DNA from: Nitrospirota bacterium
Lineage (GTDB): Bacteria > Nitrospirota > Thermodesulfovibrionia > UBA6902 > DSMQ01
Length of the DNA stretch: 6,156 nt
Assembly (NCBI GenBank): GCA_016207865.1
Contig: JACQZD010000001.1
Location: forward strand, 1 to 6,156
Reading direction: 5' to 3'
The notes below the pieces were generated by a model. That model had not been told where the DNA came from and ran no database searches. It saw only the letters and a program-made list of their open reading frames with translations. Shown one piece after another: positions 1-5,774 of the stretch. How positions within the stretch are numbered: position 1 is the stretch's first letter; each line of letters opens with the position of its first letter. The translations under genes and the position numbers were made by a program.

Positions 1-18
1 TTGTAAAACGTTTTACAA
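1..18. promoter_or_regulatory. Perfect 18-bp palindrome, possible repressor operator
   Basis: TTGTAAAACGTTTTACAA is identical to its own reverse complement over all 18 bases, with a central CG. The AAACGTTT core with symmetric flanks resembles operators of LacI/GalR-type dimeric repressors, as known for PurR and CcpA sites. It lies beyond the terminator of the HD-GYP gene, so it would belong to whatever gene is to the left. No T-tract follows, and a palindrome without a loop makes a poor RNA hairpin, so a protein-binding site is more likely than a terminator. The left flank is cut off, so the full extent is unknown. Confidence 0.4.
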
Positions 19-36
19 ACAATGAGGGGAGGAAAA

Positions 37-81
37 GGCATTCAAAAGAGGGCAGGCGACGCCTGCCCTCTTTTGAATGCC
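37..81 (-). terminator. Strong, symmetric rho-independent terminator after the HD-GYP gene
   Basis: Arms 37-57 and 61-81 are perfectly complementary over 21 bp with a 3-nt loop (GAC). The inner part is a 10-bp GC-rich stem (GAGGGCAGGC with GCCTGCCCTC) flanked by AAAA on one side and TTTT on the other, the layout of a bidirectional intrinsic terminator. On the minus strand it begins four bases after the stop codon of the HD-GYP gene, and a further TTTT follows the outer stem. It should end the binding protein/HD-GYP transcript. It could also stop a transcript entering from the left on the plus strand. Confidence 0.85.
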
Positions 82-85
82 AGGC

Positions 86-2977
86 TTATTCTTTGGATAA
101 AATCTTCATGAAGATGTCAACTATCTTCGGGTCAAACTGCGTTCCGGAACAGCGTTTAAGCTCTTCAATTGCAAATTTCTTGCCCGGCGAGGGCCTGTAA
201 GGCCTGTCAGCCGTTATTGAGTCAAACGTATCCGCAACAGAGAGTATCCTTGCGCATAAGGGTATATCCTCACCCCGCAGACCTTCAGGGTAGCCGTTGC
301 CGTCATATCTTTCATGATGGTAAAGGACGCCGAGGATAACCTCCTGAAGCTGTTTTATGGGTTTGAGTATTTCTGCTCCCTTTTCAGTATGCTTTTGCAC
401 GAGTTCGCGTTCAGCATCCGTAAGCTTGTCTTCCTTGTCAAGAAGCATATCGTATGTGCCTATCTTTCCGATATCATGCAGCAGGCCGCAAAGTTTTATG
501 TGATTTATTTCCTTGTCCTTTAACCCCATCTCCTTTGCTATTTCAATCGCATATTTCGTAACCCTTTCTGAATGACCCTTGGTCCATGGGGACTTGGCGT
601 CAATTGCAGATGCAAGGGTGGTTATCGTGTTAATTAAAAGCTGCTGAACATCATCATAGAGCCTTGCATTTTCAAGGGCGACTGTAATCTGGGAGGCTAT
701 CTGCTCTGCCGTTGTCAGATGCGCGGGGGTCAGTCTTCCGTAATATGTTGAGCCTATATCAAGAATGCCTATGACATCGCCCTTGCTGATGAGCGGGATT
801 ATGAGGGATGATTTTATCCCGATGGCGCCCAGCTCTTTGTGGTATGCGCAGTCAATTTTATCCTCGGAGAGATTGGGGATAAACAAAGAACTCCGCCGCT
901 GATTGATAATCCCGAAATGAGACCTTTTTATATCATAGGTCTTGTCCTGAAATTCACCCATGCCCCATTCTGAGATTATTCTGAAAATATCCCCTTCTTT
1001 AAAAAGGACTGCCGCCCTTTCACACGGGATTACCCTGCTCGTCAGGGCCGTGGCTGCCCTTAAAATGCCGGCCTTGTCAATATTGGACAGTATCTCCCTG
1101 TCAAGCTGTGCCATTGTCTTAATTGTTTCAATCTTATTTGAAAGCTCCATCAGCCTTTCATTAGACTCTTTGTAAAGCTTACTGTTCTGAAGAGCTACGC
1201 CCATACCATCCGCAAGCCCCTTTAAAAGTGCGACGTCCTTTGCATATATCCTTAACTCACTGTATGCCCCTCCTATAATGCCGCCTATCTTGCCCCTGAA
1301 AGAGATTGGCGACAAAACAACACTGCCTAAATTAAGCGCGTGAGCAATTTCCTTGCTTATAAACCCGCCCTCCTTTGCATCATCTATGATTATTGGTTCT
1401 CCCCTGACAAATTTGTTTATTGCGGGAATATTGTCTTCCTTAAAGGTCTTGGCCATTAACATGTTCTCTTCAAACGGGCTGAACCCATACCCTCCCACAA
1501 AGGTAAAGCCCCTCAGTTCCTCGTCATAAACCAAAATGCCGAGCCTGTCAAATCCAAGATACTGCGGCGCGAGGTTAAGGACATTCTTTACAAGCTCCTT
1601 TTCGTCAAGGCTGGTATTTAATGTCTCCACCAAATGAAAAAGCGATCTGGATATTTCCGCCTCATTCTTTATCTCATCATAAAGATCCGCCAACCTCCTT
1701 TCCGACGTCTTCTCCGCAGTGATATCCTCAAAGGTCCCGAGAACTCCGATGACATTCCCATCCTTATCATGCAAAGGCACCTTGCTTGTTCTCACCCACA
1801 TCATGGCCCCATCAGCCAGTTTCAACGGCTCTTCATAATTAATTTTTGCTGTGTTTGTCTCCATCACATTTTTATCGTCTGCGCGGTAAATCTCTGCATT
1901 TTCCTTCCATGCAAGGTCAATGTCGTTCTTGCCGATTATTCCGCTCGGGTCGTTTAAACCGGCTTCAAGCGCGCAGGATTTATTGCAGCCCAAGTAAGAA
2001 AATCTGCGGTCTTTCCAAAAGACCTTCTGAGGTATGTTATCCAGCACCAGATGGAGCATCTGCTGAGATTTGTAAAGTTCTGTCTCTATACTCTTGCGTT
2101 TTGTAATATCATGCACAAGCCCCACGGCATGCCATTCTCCCCTGCTTTTTATTGCAGAGGTGGAAAGCTCTATTTTGAACACTTCCCCATTTTTCCTGAC
2201 GGCTGAAAACTCAATGGTTTTCCCGATAATAAGTCCTGCGCCGGTAGTCCTGAAATGCTCAAAGCCCTTTTTAAATTCTTCATGATATTCCTGCGGGGCA
2301 AGGAAAAAATGCAGTTCCCTTCCGACAGCTTCCTGCTGTGTATAACCGAACATTTTCTCAGCGGCGGAGTTCCAGTAGGTGATACGCCCCTGATTATCCA
2401 TTACGATAATCCCGTCTACCGCAGTCTCTGTTATCGCACGGAATCTCTCCTCGCTTTCAGACAATGATTTCACGGCCTGTGCCAGAGCGCGCAATGGAAA
2501 AATCCTCAGAATAACAAATGCCGCTGAACCGGCAATAAGCCCTAATATGCATAACAGCAGGCTCATTATCAGCATGGGACGCATGGACGTGCTGACATCA
2601 ATCCTCGCCGCAATTGTTCCCGCATCGTAAAGATCGTGAGAGCGTGTAATAACCGGCGGTTCAACCTCAATCAGATTGGATGCAATAACATTCTCGTCAG
2701 GGGAGATAATCTTGTGCGACGCCTCTCGGCCCGGCAGGAGCCTGCTGGATAACACTTCATCCAGCCTGTGATGCTGATACTGCCAGAACTCAGGATTTTC
2801 ATTGATTATCTTTGTGGTAAAATAGGCCAGGGCCTCTGCCTTAGTTTCAAGGATTGCGGCCTGATTCTGATAGCTTATGACAAAATATCCAATAGGAGGA
2901 ATAACGGCTATCATTACCGACAGGACAACCGCAAGTAACGCTGTTATTTTAGTTGAGTCGCCGCCTATGCCCTTCAT
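86..2977 (-). CDS. Membrane-bound PAS-PAS-GAF-GAF-HD-GYP sensor, probable cyclic di-GMP phosphodiesterase
   Basis: This 963-residue protein probably hydrolyses cyclic di-GMP in response to periplasmic and cytoplasmic signals. Visible order: TM1 about 11-36, periplasmic loop about 37-134, TM2 about 135-158, PAS about 174-295 (GIIVMDNQGRITYWN, then GLVHDITKRK), a second PAS about 300-425 (ending GTFEDITAEK), GAF about 440-598, GAF about 620-772, and HD-GYP about 775-960. The catalytic set looks complete: H802, H834-D835 in LLHDIGKIG, H863, H887-H888 in HHERYDGNGYP (GYP at 895-897), and D916 in ADTFDSITADRPYR. An active metal-dependent phosphodiesterase is therefore expected, which is the family's known reaction. 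The ATG overlaps the stop of the upstream binding-protein gene (ATGA). Its own ribosome site is poor (AGAAAAGAA directly before the ATG), so translation probably depends on coupling. There is no receiver domain and no GGDEF or EAL domain. The family and domain order are clear, but the ligands of the PAS and GAF domains cannot be read from sequence. Confidence 0.95.
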   Translation of the reverse strand: MKGIGGDSTKITALLAVVLSVMIAVIPPIGYFVISYQNQAAILETKAEALAYFTTKIINENPEFWQYQHHRLDEVLSSRLLPGREASHKIISPDENVIASNLIEVEPPVITRSHDLYDAGTIAARIDVSTSMRPMLIMSLLLCILGLIAGSAAFVILRIFPLRALAQAVKSLSESEERFRAITETAVDGIIVMDNQGRITYWNSAAEKMFGYTQQEAVGRELHFFLAPQEYHEEFKKGFEHFRTTGAGLIIGKTIEFSAVRKNGEVFKIELSTSAIKSRGEWHAVGLVHDITKRKSIETELYKSQQMLHLVLDNIPQKVFWKDRRFSYLGCNKSCALEAGLNDPSGIIGKNDIDLAWKENAEIYRADDKNVMETNTAKINYEEPLKLADGAMMWVRTSKVPLHDKDGNVIGVLGTFEDITAEKTSERRLADLYDEIKNEAEISRSLFHLVETLNTSLDEKELVKNVLNLAPQYLGFDRLGILVYDEELRGFTFVGGYGFSPFEENMLMAKTFKEDNIPAINKFVRGEPIIIDDAKEGGFISKEIAHALNLGSVVLSPISFRGKIGGIIGGAYSELRIYAKDVALLKGLADGMGVALQNSKLYKESNERLMELSNKIETIKTMAQLDREILSNIDKAGILRAATALTSRVIPCERAAVLFKEGDIFRIISEWGMGEFQDKTYDIKRSHFGIINQRRSSLFIPNLSEDKIDCAYHKELGAIGIKSSLIIPLISKGDVIGILDIGSTYYGRLTPAHLTTAEQIASQITVALENARLYDDVQQLLINTITTLASAIDAKSPWTKGHSERVTKYAIEIAKEMGLKDKEINHIKLCGLLHDIGKIGTYDMLLDKEDKLTDAERELVQKHTEKGAEILKPIKQLQEVILGVLYHHERYDGNGYPEGLRGEDIPLCARILSVADTFDSITADRPYRPSPGKKFAIEELKRCSGTQFDPKIVDIFMKILSKE

Positions 2978-3825
2978 TTCTTTTCTATAATATGATGCCC
3001 TGTCTTTCTGAGAATCGTCCTGCCTTCCTTTGTATTTATAAAATCAATAAAGCCTTTTGCAGCCAGAGAGATTTTGGGACCGGTTACAATGAAAAGATTT
3101 TTGTAATAAGGATATGCTCCGTCAGCGAGCGTTTTAACACCCGGAGTCACTCCGCCGATCGGAAGGATATTAAGCCGCCTTTTTTCAGGAATAATCACTG
3201 AAAGAGAGGAGGTCCCTAATGCGCCGGGGATTTTCTCTATGGACTCCGCTGAGTCCTGGTCTGTAGTTGCAAGCAGCGCCCCCTCATGAGCCAAGGCCTT
3301 TTTCAGAGCTTTGTCCATTTCCGAAGACATGCCTTTAAGCAAAATGGTGTCCATATCGCCCTCAGGGCGCAGTACTACGCGGATAGGCTCGCCGTCAGGC
3401 CAGTTTTTAATCTCGCCCGCATATATTTTTGCAAAATCCTGGAGGGTGAAATTAATCCCTTTTGTCTTACGGGCCGTCACAAAAACAAAGGGAGTCCGCG
3501 CGCATTCAAATGCCGTTATTCCCCCTTTCTCCTCATCCGCCTTAAGCGGTCTGCCGCTCAAACCTATATCAATGGCGCCTTCAAAAACCGCCTTGATTCC
3601 TCCTCCGCTGCCAAGGCTCGGGACAATGATAATATTTACATCAGGGTACTTCCTCTGAAATGCGTCTGCCATTTCTTTCATAACGCCTAACCCGCTGCCG
3701 GTGCCGCCGATTTTAATTGCCCCCTTGTAATCTTCTGCATAAAGATATCCGCCCGGCAGAGTCAGACTGAGCATGATTACGGCAAAGATAATTACCTGCA
3801 TCTTGACGCATTTAAAAAATTTCAT
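2974..3825 (-). CDS. PstS-like periplasmic substrate-binding protein (PBP_like_2 type)
   Basis: This 283-residue exported protein has a Sec signal peptide (basic MKFFKCVK, hydrophobic 10-24, probable cleavage after YLYA at 30). There is no lipobox, so it should be soluble in the periplasm. The mature part has the fold signature of phosphate/anion binders: GGTGSG at 40-45, PSLGSGGGIKAV at 69-80, and IDIGLSGRPL at 85-94. In PstS the second lobe usually shows R-x-x-x-S-G-T. Here the matching stretch reads RPEGDMDT (R153-T160), so the ligand may not be phosphate. It is also shorter than typical PstS (about 320-345 residues). No permease or ATPase gene adjoins it. Its TGA overlaps the ATG of the HD-GYP sensor by four bases, so a sensory role with that protein is the best inference. 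The start is well supported by GGAGG seven bases upstream. Family call firm; ligand unknown. Confidence 0.88.
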   Translation of the reverse strand: MKFFKCVKMQVIIFAVIMLSLTLPGGYLYAEDYKGAIKIGGTGSGLGVMKEMADAFQRKYPDVNIIIVPSLGSGGGIKAVFEGAIDIGLSGRPLKADEEKGGITAFECARTPFVFVTARKTKGINFTLQDFAKIYAGEIKNWPDGEPIRVVLRPEGDMDTILLKGMSSEMDKALKKALAHEGALLATTDQDSAESIEKIPGALGTSSLSVIIPEKRRLNILPIGGVTPGVKTLADGAYPYYKNLFIVTGPKISLAAKGFIDFINTKEGRTILRKTGHHIIEKK

Positions 3826-3832
3826 AAATTAT

Positions 3833-3837
3833 CCTCC
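3833..3837 (-). promoter_or_regulatory. Ribosome binding site of the binding-protein gene
   Basis: On the minus strand GGAGG lies seven bases before the ATG at 3825. This fixes the start and contrasts with the poor site of the coupled HD-GYP gene downstream. Confidence 0.85.
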
Positions 3838-3933
3838 GGGAATTCGCTATAGCGCCTTATTGAAATAAAAGAGCTGGTTTTCTGAACGGGGAATTCAGCA
3901 TTACTGCAGGTTCTTAAAAAAGGCATATGTAGT

Positions 3934-3963
3934 ATTATAATATAAAAAAATAAATTACTGCAA
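3934..3963 (-). promoter_or_regulatory. Predicted sigma70-type promoter for the binding-protein/HD-GYP unit
   Basis: On the minus strand a TTGCAG -35 box (3963-3958) and a perfect TATAAT -10 box (3939-3934) are 18 bp apart, with an AT-rich spacer. Transcription would start near 3927, leaving a leader of about 100 bases before the ATG at 3825. The leader contains the self-complementary CGCTATAGCG (3845-3854) but no riboswitch or attenuator that I recognise. The 9-mer ATTACTGCA (plus strand) occurs at 3954-3962, over the -35 box, and again at 3900-3908, just inside the transcript. The 197-bp gap 3826-4022 otherwise holds no gene. Confidence 0.6.
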
Positions 3964-4022
3964 AAATTATGGGTATTAAGCAGTGGAAGACCTGGCATGC
4001 CGGACGACTGACTGAATAATTA

Positions 4023-4343
4023 TTATATCGTCTGGAAAATTTCTTCGTACCCTGTCTGCGGGTCTGCAACCTCCAGCCAGTAGTTCTGTGTCAGGTTGTG
4101 CAAGGGTGAAAAGGCCCACTTCACCTTGCAATTCAGACATAATTCCTTGCCTGAATCAGAATGAAATTTTACATTAACCGTTTCACCGGGAATTAAATTT
4201 AATGATTTACTGACAGGGAATGCCTTAACAAATATTATATTATCCCTGGAGAGATTTTCTATAAAACCTGTGGCGGCTGTGCTCTCCGATGAAAGCTCTG
4301 CCTTAAAGCTGACTATTTTCTTAGACAGCGGGCTCATAATCAT
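4023..4343 (-). CDS. Small PilZ-like domain protein lacking the RxxxR motif
   Basis: This 106-residue cytoplasmic protein has no signal peptide or membrane segment. Its pattern resembles a lone PilZ domain: FIENLSRDNIIF at 27-38 fits the D/N-x-S-x-x-G-x-x-F strand, with N35 where glycine is usual. GETVNVKF (53-60), CKVKWAF (72-78) and YWLEVADPQTGYEEIF (88-103) match the later beta strands and the closing segment. The N-terminal RxxxR that grips cyclic di-GMP in canonical PilZ proteins is absent; only K8-K9 precede the first strand. It may be a non-binding PilZ adaptor or bind another partner. It reads in the same direction as the binding protein/HD-GYP unit but seems to have its own promoter. 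Two starts are possible: ATG at 4343 has GAG touching it, while ATG at 4337 has that GAG six bases upstream and would give 104 residues. Domain call moderate. Confidence 0.65.
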   Translation of the reverse strand: MIMSPLSKKIVSFKAELSSESTAATGFIENLSRDNIIFVKAFPVSKSLNLIPGETVNVKFHSDSGKELCLNCKVKWAFSPLHNLTQNYWLEVADPQTGYEEIFQTI

Positions 4344-4396
4344 CTCGCTTTTCTAAGCAACAGGTTAATAATGCCTTTAACTCATTTACCTAATGA

Positions 4397-4425
4397 CTTA
4401 TACCACATTATGCGCCTCTTTACAA
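4397..4425 (-). promoter_or_regulatory. Predicted promoter for the PilZ-like gene
   Basis: On the minus strand TTGTAA (4425-4420) and TATAAG (4402-4397) are separated by 17 bp, fitting sigma70-type -35 and -10 boxes. Transcription would begin near 4390, about 47 bases before the start codon. The -35 box faces that of the divergent lipoprotein promoter. Confidence 0.5.
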
Positions 4426-4443
4426 GAAAATAAATTAGCCGAC

Positions 4444-4472
4444 TTTAACTCCCGCCCGGGAAATGATATACT
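4444..4472 (+). promoter_or_regulatory. Predicted promoter for the OmpA-like lipoprotein gene
   Basis: TTTAAC (4444-4449, weak -35) and TATACT (4467-4472) are 17 bp apart. TGA directly before the -10 box makes an extended -10 (TGN), which can compensate for a poor -35. Transcription would start near 4479, leaving a leader of about 40 bases with a strong ribosome site. Confidence 0.5.
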
Positions 4473-4508
4473 TGCTATTAAAGTAATTCTTAAAGCGACC
4501 AAATAAAA

Positions 4509-4513
4509 GGAGG
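4509..4513 (+). promoter_or_regulatory. Strong ribosome binding site of the lipoprotein gene
   Basis: GGAGG within AAAAGGAGGT lies five bases before the ATG at 4519. It is the best ribosome site in the window and settles the start. Abundant translation would suit a structural envelope protein. Confidence 0.85.
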
Positions 4514-4518
4514 TCTTT

Positions 4519-5589
4519 ATGAAAATCAGATGCCATGTAATTTTTCTTATTGCGGTCTTATTAATCACAGGGTGCGTATCATCGGGGAAATACAAGGCAA
4601 GCCTTGCGGAAATTGATAACTTTAAAAAAGATATCTCAAGCCTTGAATACAAACTCAAGGCTAAAGAGTCGGAAAAGGCAATGCTTGAAGGAGAGTCAGC
4701 CGCGCTTAAAACAAACAAGGCCTTTCTGGAGACTGAAAAGAAAAAACTTGAGGAAGACCTGGCGCTCCTTAAAATTGAACGCGACGACCTGTCTGCAAAA
4801 AAGAAATCCCTTGAAGGTGAAAATGCAAACCTGAACCGCCTGCTTGAGGCAAAAAAAGACGAGCTTACAAAAGAAGTGGTCTCGCTCAAAGAAAAACTCT
4901 CAGGGAGCGAGCATCATGTGGAGGAACTTAAAACCGGAGTCCAGGCAAAGGAATCACAGGTCTCTGAGGTAAAGGGCGAGATTGAAAATCTTAAAAATGA
5001 AATAAGGTCAAAGGATATGCAGGTGGCAGAACTGAAAACTGAGATTGAAGGGCTTTCAAAAGAAAAAAGCAAGGCGATAGAGGAAAAGGAAAAAGCTATT
5101 GCCGAATTCAAAAAGACCCATGACAGTCTTGTCTCTGAAATGAGCACTGAGATAAAAAAAGGCGAGATAGCGATTACACAGTTAAGGGATAAACTGTCTG
5201 TGAACATGGTGGATAAAGTGCTGTTTGATTCAGGAAGCGCAGAAGTAAAAAAGGAGGGCAGGCAGGTGCTTAAGCGAGTCGGAGACATACTTAAAAAAGT
5301 CTCTGACAAACAAATAAAGGTTGAAGGACATACTGACAATGTGCCCATAAGCCAGAAACTCATGGTAAAATTCCCGTCAAACTGGGAGCTTTCCTCGGCA
5401 AGGGCCACCAATGTGGCAAAATACCTTCAGGACAGCGCGGGCATTGACCCGAGGCTGCTTACAGTAGCAGGTTATTCAGAGTACAGACCCATAGAATCCA
5501 ATGACACCCCTGAGGGCAGGGCAAAGAACAGGAGGATAGAGATAGTCCTCATCCCGCTTGATATTGACAGGATAACAAAGGGGCCGTAA
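4519..5589 (+). CDS. Outer-membrane-type lipoprotein with long coiled coil and C-terminal OmpA peptidoglycan-binding domain
   Basis: This 356-residue protein probably links the outer membrane to peptidoglycan. Residues 1-18 form a lipoprotein signal peptide, with the lipobox I-T-G-C giving lipidated C19. The +2 residue is V rather than D, so outer-membrane sorting is likely. Residues about 25-228 are a charged, proline-free coiled coil rich in K, E and L heptads, including a degenerate three-heptad tandem repeat (143-163 against 164-184, about 10 of 21 identical). A G/S/HH interruption at 129-133 splits it into halves. The OmpA/MotB domain follows (about 230-346): VLFDSGSAEV, then EGHTDNVPI with D273, NWELSSARA with R295, AGYSEYRP, and GRAKNRRIEI. 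D273 and R295 match the pair known to hold diaminopimelate in OmpA domains. It differs from Pal, which lacks a long coil. It stands alone with its own promoter, and no Tol genes adjoin it. The exact cellular role is unknown. Confidence 0.92.
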   Translation: MKIRCHVIFLIAVLLITGCVSSGKYKASLAEIDNFKKDISSLEYKLKAKESEKAMLEGESAALKTNKAFLETEKKKLEEDLALLKIERDDLSAKKKSLEGENANLNRLLEAKKDELTKEVVSLKEKLSGSEHHVEELKTGVQAKESQVSEVKGEIENLKNEIRSKDMQVAELKTEIEGLSKEKSKAIEEKEKAIAEFKKTHDSLVSEMSTEIKKGEIAITQLRDKLSVNMVDKVLFDSGSAEVKKEGRQVLKRVGDILKKVSDKQIKVEGHTDNVPISQKLMVKFPSNWELSSARATNVAKYLQDSAGIDPRLLTVAGYSEYRPIESNDTPEGRAKNRRIEIVLIPLDIDRITKGP

Positions 5590-5614
5590 GGCATGTCTAT
5601 CACCATAAAAAGTC

Positions 5615-5683
5615 GTCATTCCCGCGTAGGCGGGAATCCAGGGTTTCAAGGTTCTGGATCCCTCGGTTAAACCGGAGGATGAC
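5615..5683. repeat. dRS3-type palindromic repeat element, 69 bp
   Basis: The element begins 25 bases after the lipoprotein stop codon and is bounded by GTCAT (5615-5619) and ATGAC (5679-5683). Inside, 5618-5637 reads ATTCCC-N8-GGGAAT, the pattern known as dRS3 in Neisseria; here it is a perfect 8-bp stem with a GTAG loop. It is followed by TCCAG...CTGGA (5-bp arms) and by a bulged hairpin in which CCTCGGTT pairs with AACC and GAGG (5661-5678). Similar GTCATTCCCGC palindromes are scattered in many Gram-negative genomes. It may also protect or terminate the lipoprotein mRNA, but no T-tract follows. Confidence 0.7.
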
Positions 5684-5703
5684 AGATTCTGAGTTTTCAG
5701 ACA

Positions 5704-5718
5704 AGCTCAGTATGAGCT
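5704..5718. repeat. Small perfect hairpin
   Basis: AGCTCA and TGAGCT form a 6-bp stem with a GTA loop. A second small stem, TCTGA with TCAGA (5688-5701), lies just upstream. Neither is followed by a T-tract, so I call no terminator. They may be decayed parts of the repeat element at 5615-5683. Confidence 0.4.
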
Positions 5719-5743
5719 AAATCATACACACAAACTGGTTTTG

Positions 5744-5771
5744 TTGGTAAACTTCAAGTAAGACCTATAGA
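5744..5771 (+). promoter_or_regulatory. Weak candidate promoter for the small cysteine-rich gene
   Basis: TTGGTA (5744-5749) and TATAGA (5766-5771) are 16 bp apart and match the sigma70 boxes at four of six bases each. It is the best candidate in this gap. Transcription would start around 5778, at the left arm of the heptamer inverted repeat, so that repeat would form most of the leader. The match is poor enough to be chance. Confidence 0.25.
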
Positions 5772-5774
5772 AAA

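Noticed and set aside
1634..2467. Several plus-strand open frames of 63-107 codons
   Set aside because: Opposite the PAS and GAF regions of the HD-GYP gene, overlapping one another, without recognisable domains.
3286..3690. 134- and 115-codon plus-strand open frames
   Set aside because: Both lie wholly opposite the binding-protein gene, whose signal peptide, motifs and ribosome site are clear. Neither shows domain features.
3993..4005. Palindrome around GGCATGCC as terminator of the PilZ-like gene
   Set aside because: Only eight self-complementary bases, no loop and no T-tract, so it would not form a stable terminator.
4398..4889. 163-codon minus-strand open frame rich in S, F and R
   Set aside because: It lies opposite the start of the lipoprotein gene. 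Its Ser/Phe/Arg-rich composition is the usual antisense image of a Lys/Glu-rich coiled coil, and it runs through the divergent promoter region.
4914..5411. 165-codon minus-strand open frame
   Set aside because: Antisense to the coiled coil and OmpA domain of the lipoprotein gene. It has the same S/F/L-rich composition and no recognisable domain.
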